Origin: Neelides folsomi
Lineage: Eukaryota; Arthropoda; Collembola; Neelipleona; Neelidae
DNA: 64,000 nucleotides
Direction: 5' to 3'
NCBI GenBank assembly: GCA_034687125.1
Contig: JAQGBZ010000004.1
Location: 372,001 to 436,000 of the forward strand
The notes under the pieces were generated by a model that ran no database searches, was not told the DNA's origin, and was given only the letters and a program-made list of their open reading frames with translations. Numbering within the stretch: position 1 is the stretch's first letter; every line of letters starts with the position of its first letter. This document shows, one piece after another, positions 1 through 12,796 of the stretch. Position numbers and translations under genes: made by a program.

Positions 1-3000
1 TAAGACAAGATGGAAAGAAAAATGTGTTTTATATGAACAATAAAAAGACCGAGAAAGAAAGTTATTTATTGGAAGAAAGACGCTTTTGAAATCTTCTAAT
101 AGCTTTTGGAATGAGAAAATGTGAATTTCTCAAGAATTTTGTATGTAAAAGAGAATCTTATCTCTTTTATTCACCGTTTTAAAAGTCGTTTTCGAGGTTC
201 AATATATTTTACATGAAGACAAGTAGTATCATGACTTTGTCGATAAACATATATGAACGGGTCGAAGCTTGCTTCCGTTCACTTGGCCTGAAATTGCTTT
301 GTTATCAAAAATGGCCACTTGTAAAAAAATAGAATTTTTGAGACATTTAATTTAAATTCTTTTATACTCAAACGAGTGGAGAGAAAATGATAAGGAAAAT
401 TTCCACGAGAAGGTCAGCCTTAAGACTCTACGGGATTTTAGTAGTTTAAGCTTTTGGGTCTAAGCTCATGATGACGAAGAATTTGTTATGTAAATAATTA
501 AATACCACACAGGCTCCTGTTTGTGGGAAGGTAGACCGAGAGGAAATGAGATCGTTTGAAAGAAGAAATCATGATTTGAAAATTGAGTCGAATCTGGATA
601 AGATTATTTTCCCTGCCATTCACTCATTCTCCACGGTTGCCTATACCCATTGACTATGCCTATCCGGCTCAAAGGTTTAGAAGTATAAGATGGTCCGGCC
701 TGAGGGAAACAAAAGAACTTGTATAAAAGAGGTAATGAGTCTGAGAATAGGAAAGATGCGGTTCATTATGGTTCCTCGTTGTGCTTTGCCTTTGGCGTAA
801 GACTCGGATTTTGGGATGGAGACAGAAGGGAGACTTCTGCTTTACCTTCACGGGTCCAAAGCCGACAAAAAGGCGATTTTTTGATGAACGGGAGTAATTT
901 TTTTTCAGGTCACGGTCTAATGTGGAAACGACAGGTAATTTTCGTCTGAGAGTTAATAGAAGAAGGCTGACATGGGCGAGAGGAGTTATTTAGGAAAAGA
1001 GTGGTAGTTGTGATCAAGAGCGAAATGAAAGAACCAAAGAGGTGGGCATGACAAATTCTTTCCTCCTCTTATTCTCTGCACGCTCAAGAAAGTTTGAAAA
1101 AATTAAATCAACATCACATGCACACACTCTTGCATTAAATCCCCATCCTGTCCGTTTCATTACTCCGCTGGTTCTGAGCCGCTTAGGTTTCTCCGCCTCC
1201 ATTAGAAGTCTTAAGAGTCACAGACTCTACCTGTCCTCATCCCTACTGTGAGGACTTGTCTATTGAAGTAGAGAAATCCTCCCGCTTCCGACCACCAGAT
1301 TTTGTTATGCTTTAATTTGATGAAAATGAGGGAGGCCGAGCTGGGAATTCTTATTACTGTTCAGTCTCAGTGAGTCCCTCACCTGCCGACGCATTAGGTT
1401 CTGAATAAAAAATGATCCATTACCACCTGACTCTCTCCATGGTTGAATTATGATGGGGATTGGAGACCATATGACGTGATGGGATGATGATGACAGTTTT
1501 CCTCATTTGCTCCACTCATATTCAACGGTTGGAGAATTGGAGTGGGAATTATCATTCCATACTGTCTTGGATATTCTTGTGTTTAAAAGAGTTAGAAGAG
1601 AGCTCAAGAGCTGGCCTCCATGGGTAATTATTTTCTTGTTCGCTTCTCTGGGAAAAAGGTGGTAGGACTTGAGAGAGAGCTTGGGAGGTGAAGGAGGAAT
1701 TCTTGAAGAAAAGAAATAAATAAATTGCTTGAATACCGGAGGGTAATTTAGACTCAATTGGGAGATAGCTTAATGCACTCAGGTCCAATCGAGACTACAA
1801 AAATGCATTCCGACCAGAAGATAGGGAATAAACAAGGGAAGCTGAAGACTCCTGAACTTTTCTGGATTCACCTCAGGAACCTGTCCCTTCCCTTTGAACC
1901 TTGGTCGAAGGTGATTTCAATTGAACATATAGGGCCTCATCAGTCTCCAATCAAGTTTTTATTCAAACCAAACAACATAAAGTTCCAGGGAAAAATATAT
2001 CTAATACTTATATAATACTTAAACATGCAAGTGCATGAACGATTGAAATTGTAAGTTTAACTATCACATTCCCATCATGCATTTTATATTACCTTCATGA
2101 TCTCTCTACTTATTCCCTTAATTTCACATGGAATCAACTTTACTAGATTGTAAATTATCTTGAGTTTAACCACGATCTCCAATAGCATTTTCAAGAGTCC
2201 ATTTTTTAATGATTTCAAATTGTAATACCTTCATTTACAATATATTATGTACAGCTATATTATGCATAATATAATCTTTGTCTATATTAATAGAAAAGTT
2301 GTTGAGTAAAAAATAGATTTGGGTTTCAAATTTAGTAAATGGGTGAAAGAAAATTAGCTCACATATAGCTAAAAGCTATAACGAACATTTTGAATACGTT
2401 TGAATAATGGACGTTTAAATAGATTCCACACTTGCTTATTCATGAGTAATTTGAAGGAAGTGCATATGCGCTCCATGATGGCTTAAGGCCCATCAAAGTT
2501 CTCTTTGGTCTATGGTACGTTTAAGCATTTGAATGCGATTAAAGGGTAATTCCAACTTGGTTTTTGAAAGCGTAAGACTAGAAATATTATTAAAATTTAG
2601 GGTAAAGTTGAAGGGCTGAATTGAATGGAAACTGGAAGTGGGAGGTTCAAATTGTAAGTAAAGTGGTCTTATATTTTTTAGAAAGAGGGAAGAGAGGATA
2701 TAAGGTTCAATTTGAATAATATCCCCTTCCTCGTTTCATCTTTAGATCTGAGAGAATTATGTGTCTCGGCTAATCTTAGCTTCCTATCAAACCAAAAGGA
2801 TCTTCCAACAGCCGTTGGCCCTCCCTTTAAAACTCCAACTTCCACACAAACTCATAATTTCCTTCTGCTCAAAATATGGGAGAACATTAATAATATAATG
2901 GATTAAGGAGGAGGCTCAGGATGGGAAATTGAAGATAGAAGGGGTGGCGGAGGTTCCGCTGGATCAGAAGCTTCATTTTCTTCCTTCGGTAAAGAATAAG

Positions 3001-6000
3001 AGAAATGTGGATCAATTTTTTCTTCTTCAAGTTCATGCCGCTGGCTGAACCTTTTGTTTCCCTTATCTCACCCTTTATATCTCTTCGTCTTGTGAGAGAG
3101 AAGTAATTATAATTGGTCTCGACAACGAGGGATTTCCTCAATTTGCTAAATAATTCTTTCCTCAAAATTCATCTATTAGATAGAAAAATTATTCTAAATT
3201 ATTGTAAATGTCTTTATTGTATTAGCCCATAACAGTTAACTCAACTCGATGGTCCTTATACTACTACTTACATTTATTTGATAAATGTAAAGGATGTATT
3301 CTTCCATGTCTCACCCCCTTCATTTTGTTCACCATTCCCGTGTTTGAACCCTTTTATTAAAAAGAGACCAAGTGGCCGGAGCGATGTGGAAAAAAGTAAA
3401 GAGGATGAGAACGGTTGTAATTTAAGTACATACTTAAGTCCCTACAAATCGCGTGCAAATATTTGTCTTGACCTTTAGGCGTTTTTCATGTCTTTTCTCT
3501 ACCGGAGAGATTCCCAGGATGAAATCATGTACATGTGCCGAGCATGCCAGTTTTAAAGTCCGAACCTCGCCAACTGCTCGGCTTCCCATCCTCAATCATT
3601 CTTTCATGCAAAGATTTATAGATACATAATTTGGCCCTTTAAAGGTTCATAAAAACACTCGGCCCCACTTGAGCTCCTCTCATCAAGTTTCATATTCACG
3701 ATATATCCAGATCTTTATTTACTTTTCAAAACCAGCACTCGACAACTTTGAATGTGAGTGAGTGAACTTTGGATTTTTGCGCTTTACAGTTTTCACCGCC
3801 ATTACGGTAGGAAAGAGTTTAAAAACTCAAAAAGGGCACTGTCAAGATTATAAAATTAGGAAAGGAGTGATGAGGCTCGTGTTGAAACTGACGGTTCCTT
3901 TTCCTGTTCAAAACCGGAGACAGGAATATTCTTGTCATTTCCACAACCTCGTATATCCTCAATGCTAATTGGAAATGAGTGTTATTTATTCGTCTCTGAC
4001 TCTCGTGGAGAAATGGAAATGAAGGCAATGCTCAGTCATGTAATGGCTCCATAATAATCTTGAATGCAAAATAGGTCCTGGCAAACTGTTTGAGGTTTGG
4101 TTTTAACGGTCATTCCTAACTTCTTAACTAACATATTACTTATTACTTATTCATGCGGTCGAGAGGTTGAATGAAGTTGGAAGATGACGGAGATTTTCCC
4201 ATAGTGTGCCAGAGGAGCATAAAGGTCCGTATAGTTCACATTAAGAGAAACCCACATAAATATGAATTTTTATTATTCTCCAAGTTTGCCATATCGAGGG
4301 ATCCGCCTTTTTCTCCATGCATATTCATGGGAAAATGAGGATTGTTAGGTTTGACGATTCTATACAAGTTTTGGGTTTATTAGATGGGCTACCCAGAGGA
4401 AATAGTTTGATGACTTTTGGCTAATAGGAGCTTCTACGCCACCCATCCTTAGGTGAACATTATGTAGAAGAGACGAATGGGTTTCTTTATTAAGTTTAGA
4501 GGTTGAGCGGATACAAAGATTTGAACGTAAAGAATTCAGACTTGTTATGTCATTTTCTGCTGCGAGTTCAATGTCCCATCATAAACTAAAGGGAGTCTTT
4601 GTATCTCCAATTGTCTGCACCTTTTCTCTAACAAAAGAAACGAGTCCAGCCACGCTTATGGACTTTTTCTATCAGCAATCTTCTCTGCTATTCCATCTTT
4701 AAAATCCTTCAATTTACTTCAACCAGGCAATTTAAAACGGACAGTTAATACAGAAGGAATTCCTAGCCAAACCTTCCTTTTTTCGTTGCAACTTTGAATG
4801 TTTTAATTAATAGGAATTCTACTATGAAAGAGAAGGTCTCACGATAATCTTGAAATTTAACTGCTTTCAAATGACGACCTGTCCATTTTAAGTTTTGTTA
4901 TGAGAAAAGTTCCTAACTGAATCAAAGTCTAAATTGGATCGTTTCATTCCTCATGCTCAGAGATTCAGTCGGCCTTTAATAATAATGATTGACTATTTTA
5001 TGTTTGAGCGTAATTTGACAATTGGGTAGAAATGAGAATCACGAATTCTTGTATAGAAAGAAGGTCACACAAGAAGATGCCGTCGAATTTTTATAACATG
5101 AACCAACTAATTTTAAATAGGATTCAAATTGGTCACATGCACGATGGCACTCGAAAAACACATTTAGAGAGACTCAATTTGATATTGAATAAAAGTTGAG
5201 AATTTGGTCGATGAAATACGGGAGTCCTTGACTATGAATCGAACCTACAAACAGTTATGATAACAATATAACTAGAGCCTCTGAATAATGAAATTTCACG
5301 AGGAAGAGTCATAGTTTGTATTAGGAGGAAAATTACTTAAGGCATGCATACCGATGGTTGAACTTGTAAAGAATGCGAAGGAGCCGTGGGACGATGGGAT
5401 GAGTAAGGTGGGATGTATAGGAATGGACAATGTGAAAAATCAGTATGAATCTCCCCGCATGGAAGCTGAAGGATCTCAAAGAATGAAAAATAATAATAAT
5501 AGGAATGATGATAATGGATTTCTTTTTTCTTCCAAAGGCCTTGCATAGTATCATACTGGGGTTTAATTTAGAGTGAGTTCCGCTGAGTAATGTACAGTGC
5601 TTGGGTCCTTTTTCTCATTCATTTTGGGGATTTCGTCGTGAAGGAGAGCGGCCGGGGGAAGGTTAGTTAATAGAAAGAGAAGAATGCGTCTGTAATCATA
5701 ATGACAGGGTGGGAGGATTGGTTCTTATAAGAAGGAATCTTTGTCGCCGGCGCTCCTCGGTCATGAAGCTCATGATCATCATCTCTGCAAGAGACGCTCG
5801 CCCATCAAAGGGAAAGAATGAATACTATAGATTGAAGAATATTATTCCAGACTTCTCATTTCACGGAGACTGAAACTTCCAAAGTTCTGTACTATTCCTC
5901 TGACATAATATGATGTGCATTCCACTCGAGTCCCATTAGCTTATAAAACATGGGGGGAAGTAGCCATTAAGGCCCGGCCTTTCCTCCCGGGGACCTCCCT

Positions 6001-6810
6001 AAATAATTCCACTCATAAAGGAAATCTGAAGGAGGAAAGTTTTTAATCGTTTTATAACTCGCCCCTACCATTGTGGAAGGGAAAAAGATAGGGCAAGGAC
6101 GAACTCATCAAGGCCCACTTACCAACCTATCGCCTCCGTTTTTGAATCTTCAATGAGACCCATTTTTGTCATAAACCCCTTGGCGGAGGAGAAAAAGGCA
6201 AAAAGTTTAGGGAAGTTTGGGATATATACAACTCAGCGTGGCTCACTGATTGAGGGCCGACGATAAAACCTAGAAAATGAGCATTGTTAAAATCTACGGC
6301 TTAACATTCAGACTTTGAAGTATTTTGACTTTTACACGTTTAAAGGAATAAGAAGGGAGGATGAGATTGAGGATTTTGAAGCAACCTGTAGAGAGTAAAT
6401 TGTTCTTTTTATTGAGGTTCCTTTCATTACCTCCGTCAAGTTTCTGTTTTAATAACGACACCGTCTTGAGCCTCCCTCTGCTTTCAAATACCATTTTATT
6501 ATTTCCTTGTCCCTGTCGGAGAATTTCATGTTCAAAGGTGTACTACATTTTATATATAAAAGTACGTTACTTGGAAAATTATTTTGATTCTGCTCAGCTT
6601 CTTCCCTTCGGTTTATTACCCAACCTGCCCTTTGAGGTGCAAGAAGTTTTGAAGTAAATGAGATAGGGAATTAAATCCTTTTTGGGAAACACGAACTTCC
6701 ACTCCCAACCCGTATGTTTATAATCTACTTGAGTTACAACTGGACGTAATTTAGATTTTATTGTCTTATCCCTTCTCAATTGGGGATTATAAGGTAAACA
6801 CAATTGAGTA

Positions 6811-7267
6811 TTAATGGGAAGGCCATGGAGCATCGAAAACCAAAGCATCTAAATACTAAAGCATCTAAAACAAAAGCATCTAATCAAAAGCATCTAATGC
6901 TAAAGCATCGAAGTATAAAAGCATCTACGTATAATAGGATCGAAGCATATAAGGATCGAAACAATCTTACCTTACCTATCTTTTAGTTACCTTTTGATTA
7001 TTATTTTTAATGGCCTTTTCTTTTTTATTTACTGACCTTTATTTTGATTTAATAATTTTTTAATTGCACGAAAACAATTTTTAAAGTCACCCTTTTATCA
7101 AATACTCGAAATTTAGATCCTATTGGCATTCGATCAAAAAATTAATCGATGCTTTAGTGTTTCGATCCTTTAACAAATCGGCCCTTTTATGCTTCGATCC
7201 TTTAATGTTTAGATGCTTTAGTTTTCGATGCTATTGTTTTCGATGCTGCAGGGCACTCCCGTATTAA
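6811..7267. mobile_element. Non-autonomous fold-back DNA transposon (MITE) flanked by TTAA
   Basis: Both ends carry TTAA (6811-6814 and 7264-7267), followed inward by matching inverted sequence: a GGGA block, a GCC block, then AGCATCGAAAAC. Inside each end is an array of 10-12 bp units, AAAGCATCTAA or AAGGATCGAA, spaced by short A/T-rich spacers. The array faces inward on the left (about 6828-6962) and appears reverse-complemented on the right (about 7140-7250). The centre (about 6970-7130) is AT-rich and has no transposase frame. TTAA target duplications are typical of the piggyBac superfamily; arrays of subterminal repeats in inverted orientation are typical of fold-back elements. The family assignment is inference from the TTAA and end structure only. 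Confidence 0.72.
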
Positions 7268-8523
7268 TACATACATAGTAGAAGAGAATTGAGGTGTGGA
7301 CATTTTGGACAACTGTAAGCAAATTTATTAGGGATTTATTAGTCTTGTACAATTGAGTCTTATTTATTAAATATTTAGTTATATGGACGGAGAGAATTGC
7401 GGGTGTGGACGAGTCGTACTTAACATTTCCATTACTCAGGAATTACACTCATTAGTGTGAGGGGAAACCTTAGAGGTCAAGAGTTCCAATGGGTCGGTTG
7501 TAAGGAGAGCGAGTCTCACATTTCTGTTTATTTTAATATTCGAGAGAGTAATTTACAACGAGGCGGCGGTTCTTCTCCAAGTTTCCGCTCTTCCTTCATC
7601 CTCCTTTGACAGGAATTTCGAGAGTTTCCCGATTTGAGAGAAACATGTTATTAAAGCTCAAGTTGATTTAATAAGCGTAATTTTACTCTTAGGAAGTCCT
7701 GCTGTTTGCCACTCTTGGCCAGGAAAGACATTCATTATTATTATTTTGTGCGCCAACATGGGATGAGAATAATCTTTTGAGATGAGTCCCAATCCTGTCA
7801 ATAATTTACCTCCTGCAGATGAACACAACTCCTTTGAGAATTGTAAAATCATAGAAAAACATATGATATTACATTTAGTATATGTATAGTAAAGGAACTT
7901 CAATTGCATCTTCGACACACTTCCCTTCCCTTTAATTTTGCCACATTCCACATCAATAAATTCGGGATGAGCAGTAGGAGCGCGGGAGCAGTAGCGGTAA
8001 CGAGGAAACTGGGTAGCTTATCAACCCTTCAACATAATATGCTTACGTACATAATATACTTAAGTATGTATGTATATGTTATTTAGTTATATTGTATGGA
8101 GTTTGGAGGAATAGGGAAAATACAAAGTATGTAAAATGTTGGAAGTCGGGAGGCTTTCAGATACCCGATGGATGATATCTTGGAAATGGGGAGGTAATGG
8201 GGATGGTTGCGGCAATGAGATGCTCCCCAAACCGGTTTCTTTCAATAATTGGTATCAAATAATGGAAGGCTCAAACTGAAGGCATCTAATATCCCAAGCT
8301 CCCCTCTTCATCTTTTTGAGAGTGAGAATGAGGTAGACGGGAATGAAGGGTTATGGGATCTCGTGGCAGGATAGAAAGGCTCCTTCAGTAAATTGCCCTA
8401 TTCACGGGGGCACTGAAGAACTCGCTGCCCCGGCCTTAGAACCCTTCTGACGCTGAAATGAAAATGAGAAGTTCTTCGTCTTCTGGTGCCACTGAAAGGA
8501 TCCTTTTAGGCTCCGAGTAAGCC

Positions 8524-8541
8524 TTTTATATGCATATAAAA
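8524..8541. repeat. Perfect 18-bp TATA-like palindrome
   Basis: TTTTATATGCATATAAAA is its own reverse complement and is flanked by CC on the left and AAGG on the right. On the + strand it ends in TATAAAAAGG, which resembles a TATA box. Downstream (about 130 bp) lies an ATG that opens a hydrophobic, signal-peptide-like frame (8672). Whether it works as a promoter cannot be judged from sequence. Confidence 0.35.
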
Positions 8542-11500
8542 AGGATGCTCCATGAAACTCTCTGAGAGACAATTGCTTCGAGGAGATTTAAGCATTAATT
8601 TCATCTCATTTCTCCTTCCAGACCCGACAAGGCTATCACGTTCTCTCTGTCAATTTATTTCACTTTATTTTATGAGCAAGGGAATATTCCCAGGGACCTT
8701 TCTGTTTGCTTTCCTATTACTCTCATTGTCTTTACCCGAAAAGTTACTAATAGGAAAGGATCCACTTCATCCCCCATATCTAACCACAATACAAGATATT
8801 AGAATAATAGAATATAGTATTACGTACATAGGATTAATTTGTAATATTAAGATTCCATCCCCGCAAGCAACATGGTTATCCCATCGAGGACCAACTGCGA
8901 GAGCGTCAGCCGTGAACAAACAGGCGGCAATATCTTTTCAGCCCTTAGGACTCAATTGTTTATTTGTTTTCTGAGATCCATCCAGTCTTAAACAAACAGT
9001 GAATTGAGATATTGATTGATTTAAATATCTCATTCAAATACCTCTCATGTATTTAAAGAGGTGATGCAATTGCCAAGTTTGAACTCTCTACTGGAAAGAA
9101 TATTAAAGGTGAAACCGAAGCCTGAAAATATTTAATGAGGTGGATCGAGTTACTCGGGACCTGCCGACAAATCCTTCTCACTTTTCTAATTGAATAGAAT
9201 GAAGCTGTTCTCGTCCACATTACGCTCCCACGAATTGGATATGAGCAGAGTTGAAAGGAAGGTTTTAAATATGGTGGGGCGAGGCAGTAAAATGCAATTA
9301 AGAATCGGAATGACAAGGATGATCACTGATAGAACTATGTCGATAAATTGTTTCGCAGCATGGAACAGAATTAATTGCAACCATCGGAATTCACTTCCAT
9401 CTGAATAAGAGTTCATTTGGATTCCCATTGTGAGTCGGCATACAAAATAGAATTTTCAGTCAATGATTTAATAATTTTCATAAAATAATAATAATTAATA
9501 TTTTACATTCTCGTTTTACTACTTTTATACATTACACTACGTATTCAGGATATACTATACTTATATTTGAATTAGTTTTGGCTTATGGTTTTAAACTTAA
9601 TGATTTTATAATAAAAATCAAGTACGTAACTTTAAAGTTTTAATCTTAAAAGTGGAATAGGAAAGATTCCAGAGTTGACTACTTTACCTTTAATACATTC
9701 ACCAGAGTTGCTCTGAATATTTGACGCCCAATCTATTTCTCCTTGTAAGGTTTGACCAAAAGGATTCCAAACTCCGCAGCCCAAATTCACCAACTAGGCA
9801 AGTTATAATAATGTTGGTATTGTGGAACAAGGGCCTTAAGTTGATTGCTCTCTCGGCATCCGTTCCTTAAAAGTAAATAAGTCAGTGTGAGTTAAAGCCT
9901 CGTAAGGTTTTCGCACTCTTCGTTTTAAAAAGAATCTTTCACTTGTCCGGCGCCTTTCACATCCTCCACCCACGAGAAGTCATAACTCAATTGAAGACAA
10001 TTGTTGTGAATAAACGGGAATAACGAAGGAGTCAAAAGATTAAATGATGTGCTTGATTATTTTCTATACTTGCATGGAGCATTCTTTTAAAATAGCATGA
10101 TAGAAGTGAGTTTGGACCCTTTGACTCAAAGGGCGTTTGAGGTGTTTGAAAGGGAGTGGGAAGGCTCTTAGCGGTCTTTTGTAACTCTAAAGGGAGACTC
10201 TTGGCATCAGCTGGCCCTTTCCATCCGGAGTTCGCAGTAAAGACGTGGAAATGACCAGACCAGACTCGTTATTTGGTAATGGGACTAGTTGGACATTTGA
10301 GGGTGAGACGAATCCCATCTGGATGGTATGGGACGACAGGATATTTAGACTCCGAGGAATGGAAAATTCTCAAAGGGTCTCGGAGAGTTCCCACTGGAAC
10401 TCGCAGCGTTCACGCCGCAGTATCTGCATAAAAGTGAATGGGAGACTGAAGCGAGTCTAATGATACTCACGTGTCAATTACCCTCAAAAAATCACCTGCC
10501 CCCAACAACGGCTCATATCATGAAGTTAAATATAAATGTTATTTCTGATCGAAACTTGGTCCATCCATAAGTTAAAACTATCTTTTGTTCAATTTGACCC
10601 CAACTGATAAAAGTTGGGGCGTGGAGGGGGAAGGAACTCTTGAATGGTCTACGATGGCACACATACCCTATCCCGCCTGGCATATGACACAAAGACACGA
10701 AGATAGAAAAAAGACGGTGGCGTTCATTAATACTTTTTGACTTTTTCGGTTGACCTATTACATCCCTTTTTTCTTCGTGAGTATCATCATAAGAAGACAG
10801 TGGAAGAGGTAGTAGAGAGTGAGCTCGTCTTTTCCAAATGAGGCCTCATATGAAGATCCGGAGAGAAATGGCTGTCCTCAGGGAGGCAAACCCCCGGTGA
10901 CAAAAGACACGCATTTTGTCGCATCGGAGGAACCCCTTCCCTTTTATTTATGACCCTCTCGCATACCTTTCCTCGTTACCTTCAACTTAGGGCCGATTTC
11001 CATTCCTTCCACACACATCATCATTCCTATAACGACCAGAACGTAGGACCCCTCATGCCTCTCCCACCCCGAACGCGAGGAAGAAATGGAGGGATGGAGA
11101 GAAGAAACAAGGGCCAGGGCCCAATCTCCTCAATGAATCTTTTCCATTGTATGCAAGAGCTCCGACTTTTTCACCCTCACTCCTTTATTTATTTATAAAC
11201 AGCAAGGCAGTGGGCGAGTTCCGAATGTCCCATGTCCAAGACTGTCAAGAGACACAGTGTAATTCCTCGCCGTACCTGTTCCTGCATATAAATAAACCTC
11301 TCTCCATCACATAGGGCAACAGTTCACGTCATGGGAGATCAATCTTACCACTTTTGCACCATCATGAATTGACGGTTCGACTCAAACCTTAAAAAACAGT
11401 TATAAGTCTAATAAGGTACACAATTGAAATGGAAGATGAACCTTTTTTTAACACTATTGAAACAAGGACTTTTATTACTCACCTTTGAAAACCTTGAAAG

Positions 11501-12796
11501 TTTTAAAGATCACTGTCTGTATAATTTGGAACTACTCAGGTTGTCACGAAAGATTAGAGAAAGCCGTCTAGAGTGAAATTTTAGGGGACGCAGGTGTTTG
11601 ACGGAATCAAGCTCATCCAATTAGGTTCATTTCTCCAAGTTTGCTTTTTCGCTCTGCCTTCATCTTAAGTTTAACAATCCCAGTTGAATTTGCTACGGAA
11701 GGGAAGAGGTTTTGAAGATGAAAGTAAAGTCGTAAAGTGGGAAAAGGATTGGTGGTTTCGGTTCGGTGGGTCGTTAGAAAATCAATCGTACATTTCGTAT
11801 ATGTTAAGTAGACGAGCTGAAGCTGCATTCTTCATCGTTTACTACTTGAGTTCTCGAGGAAATAAATAGAGACCTCATAGGAATGAATGGGGATGGTGAT
11901 GAAATAAAAATATAAACTCCTCATTTCCATCATACCAATTTGAAAACCATTTCTTGTGAAGAAAATAGATGAAGTGGGGGGGAATGCATAACAAATATCC
12001 TCGTTATGAAATCAAATTAGGAAGAAGATCAAAAGGAGGAAGACAAAAGCTTGTTTCGTGTGATAGGGGGCTTATTTGGAGGCTCAATTGGAATTCCCCA
12101 TCTGTTTCATGATGAAACCATGGGCCTTTCGGATGTTTGTATTGAATTTTCTCCTCTGTTCATAATAAGGTAGGCTGGACCGGCGTTGTCTTGAGGGGAC
12201 CCTTCCGGCACTTTTTACTTGCCTATTGAGCAACGGGATGAAATTGTTATGATGATTATGATTCAAACCTTCCCCTATATATTCCGATGTTTTATATTTC
12301 ATCCGATGCGAATCGTAGTCGGAAATGGCTCAAAAGTGAACATTAGAAAAATGGAGTAAAAATTGAATTTCCTTCATACTCAAATGACTTGTACTTTACC
12401 CAAGTTCCGATATTAACAAAAGAAGATACACATATCATCATTAGATTCGTCGTTCGACATGAGGTCTTTTCGGCCGCCTGCCAACCCTATGGGACTTAAA
12501 AGACAGAGAGGAAATAAATGAGCAAGTGAGGGATATGAGGGGACGGTCGGAGTAATGTCCATTTGAAGCCTGATTGATAAACCTTTTTGTGTACGTAAAT
12601 TGAGTGTAGCCGAGTTGGTCCTAACTCCTTTGTCGTCCCTTTGAGGCCTTTCAATGGGCACATTTGTGCGACTCAAAGGTCTCTTCCTCAAAATAGAAAT
12701 GGATCCCTTCTCATTGTGCAGATGGGAGTATTTAACCCGGTTTAATCCTCATGGTTCGGAGCGTATTATTGAAATGTGGATTTTTTCTTTTTTCAG

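Larger units (their letters stand above)
1..12796. other. Upstream region or intron of Eph, no supported gene
   Basis: This 12.8-kb stretch has no reading frame that I recognise and no chain of frames joined by splice sites. Its short open frames look like chance products of a moderately GC-rich (about 40-45% by eye), purine/pyrimidine-patchy sequence. It precedes the second coding exon of the Eph gene, so it probably holds the Eph promoter, 5' UTR and signal-peptide exon, or is part of a long first intron. Structured items inside it are the TTAA element at 6811-7267, a TATA-like palindrome at 8524-8541, and a possible signal-peptide exon near 8672-8816, which is weak and discussed as a finding. 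I see no tRNA, rRNA or long tandem repeat here. Confidence 0.6.

Noticed and set aside
719-949. Short overlapping frames at the window start on both strands
   Set aside because: Under 80 residues, overlapping in opposite directions, no domain, no splice partners.
6804-6986. 60-residue frame made of KASKTKASNQK-type repeats
   Set aside because: It is the translation of the repeat array of the TTAA element, not a gene.
8552-8974. 140-residue open frame on the + strand in the Eph upstream region
   Set aside because: It is the longest frame in the first 12 kb, but its composition is that of chance sequence, it matches no family I know, and only its inner hydrophobic part (from 8672) is of interest as a possible signal exon.
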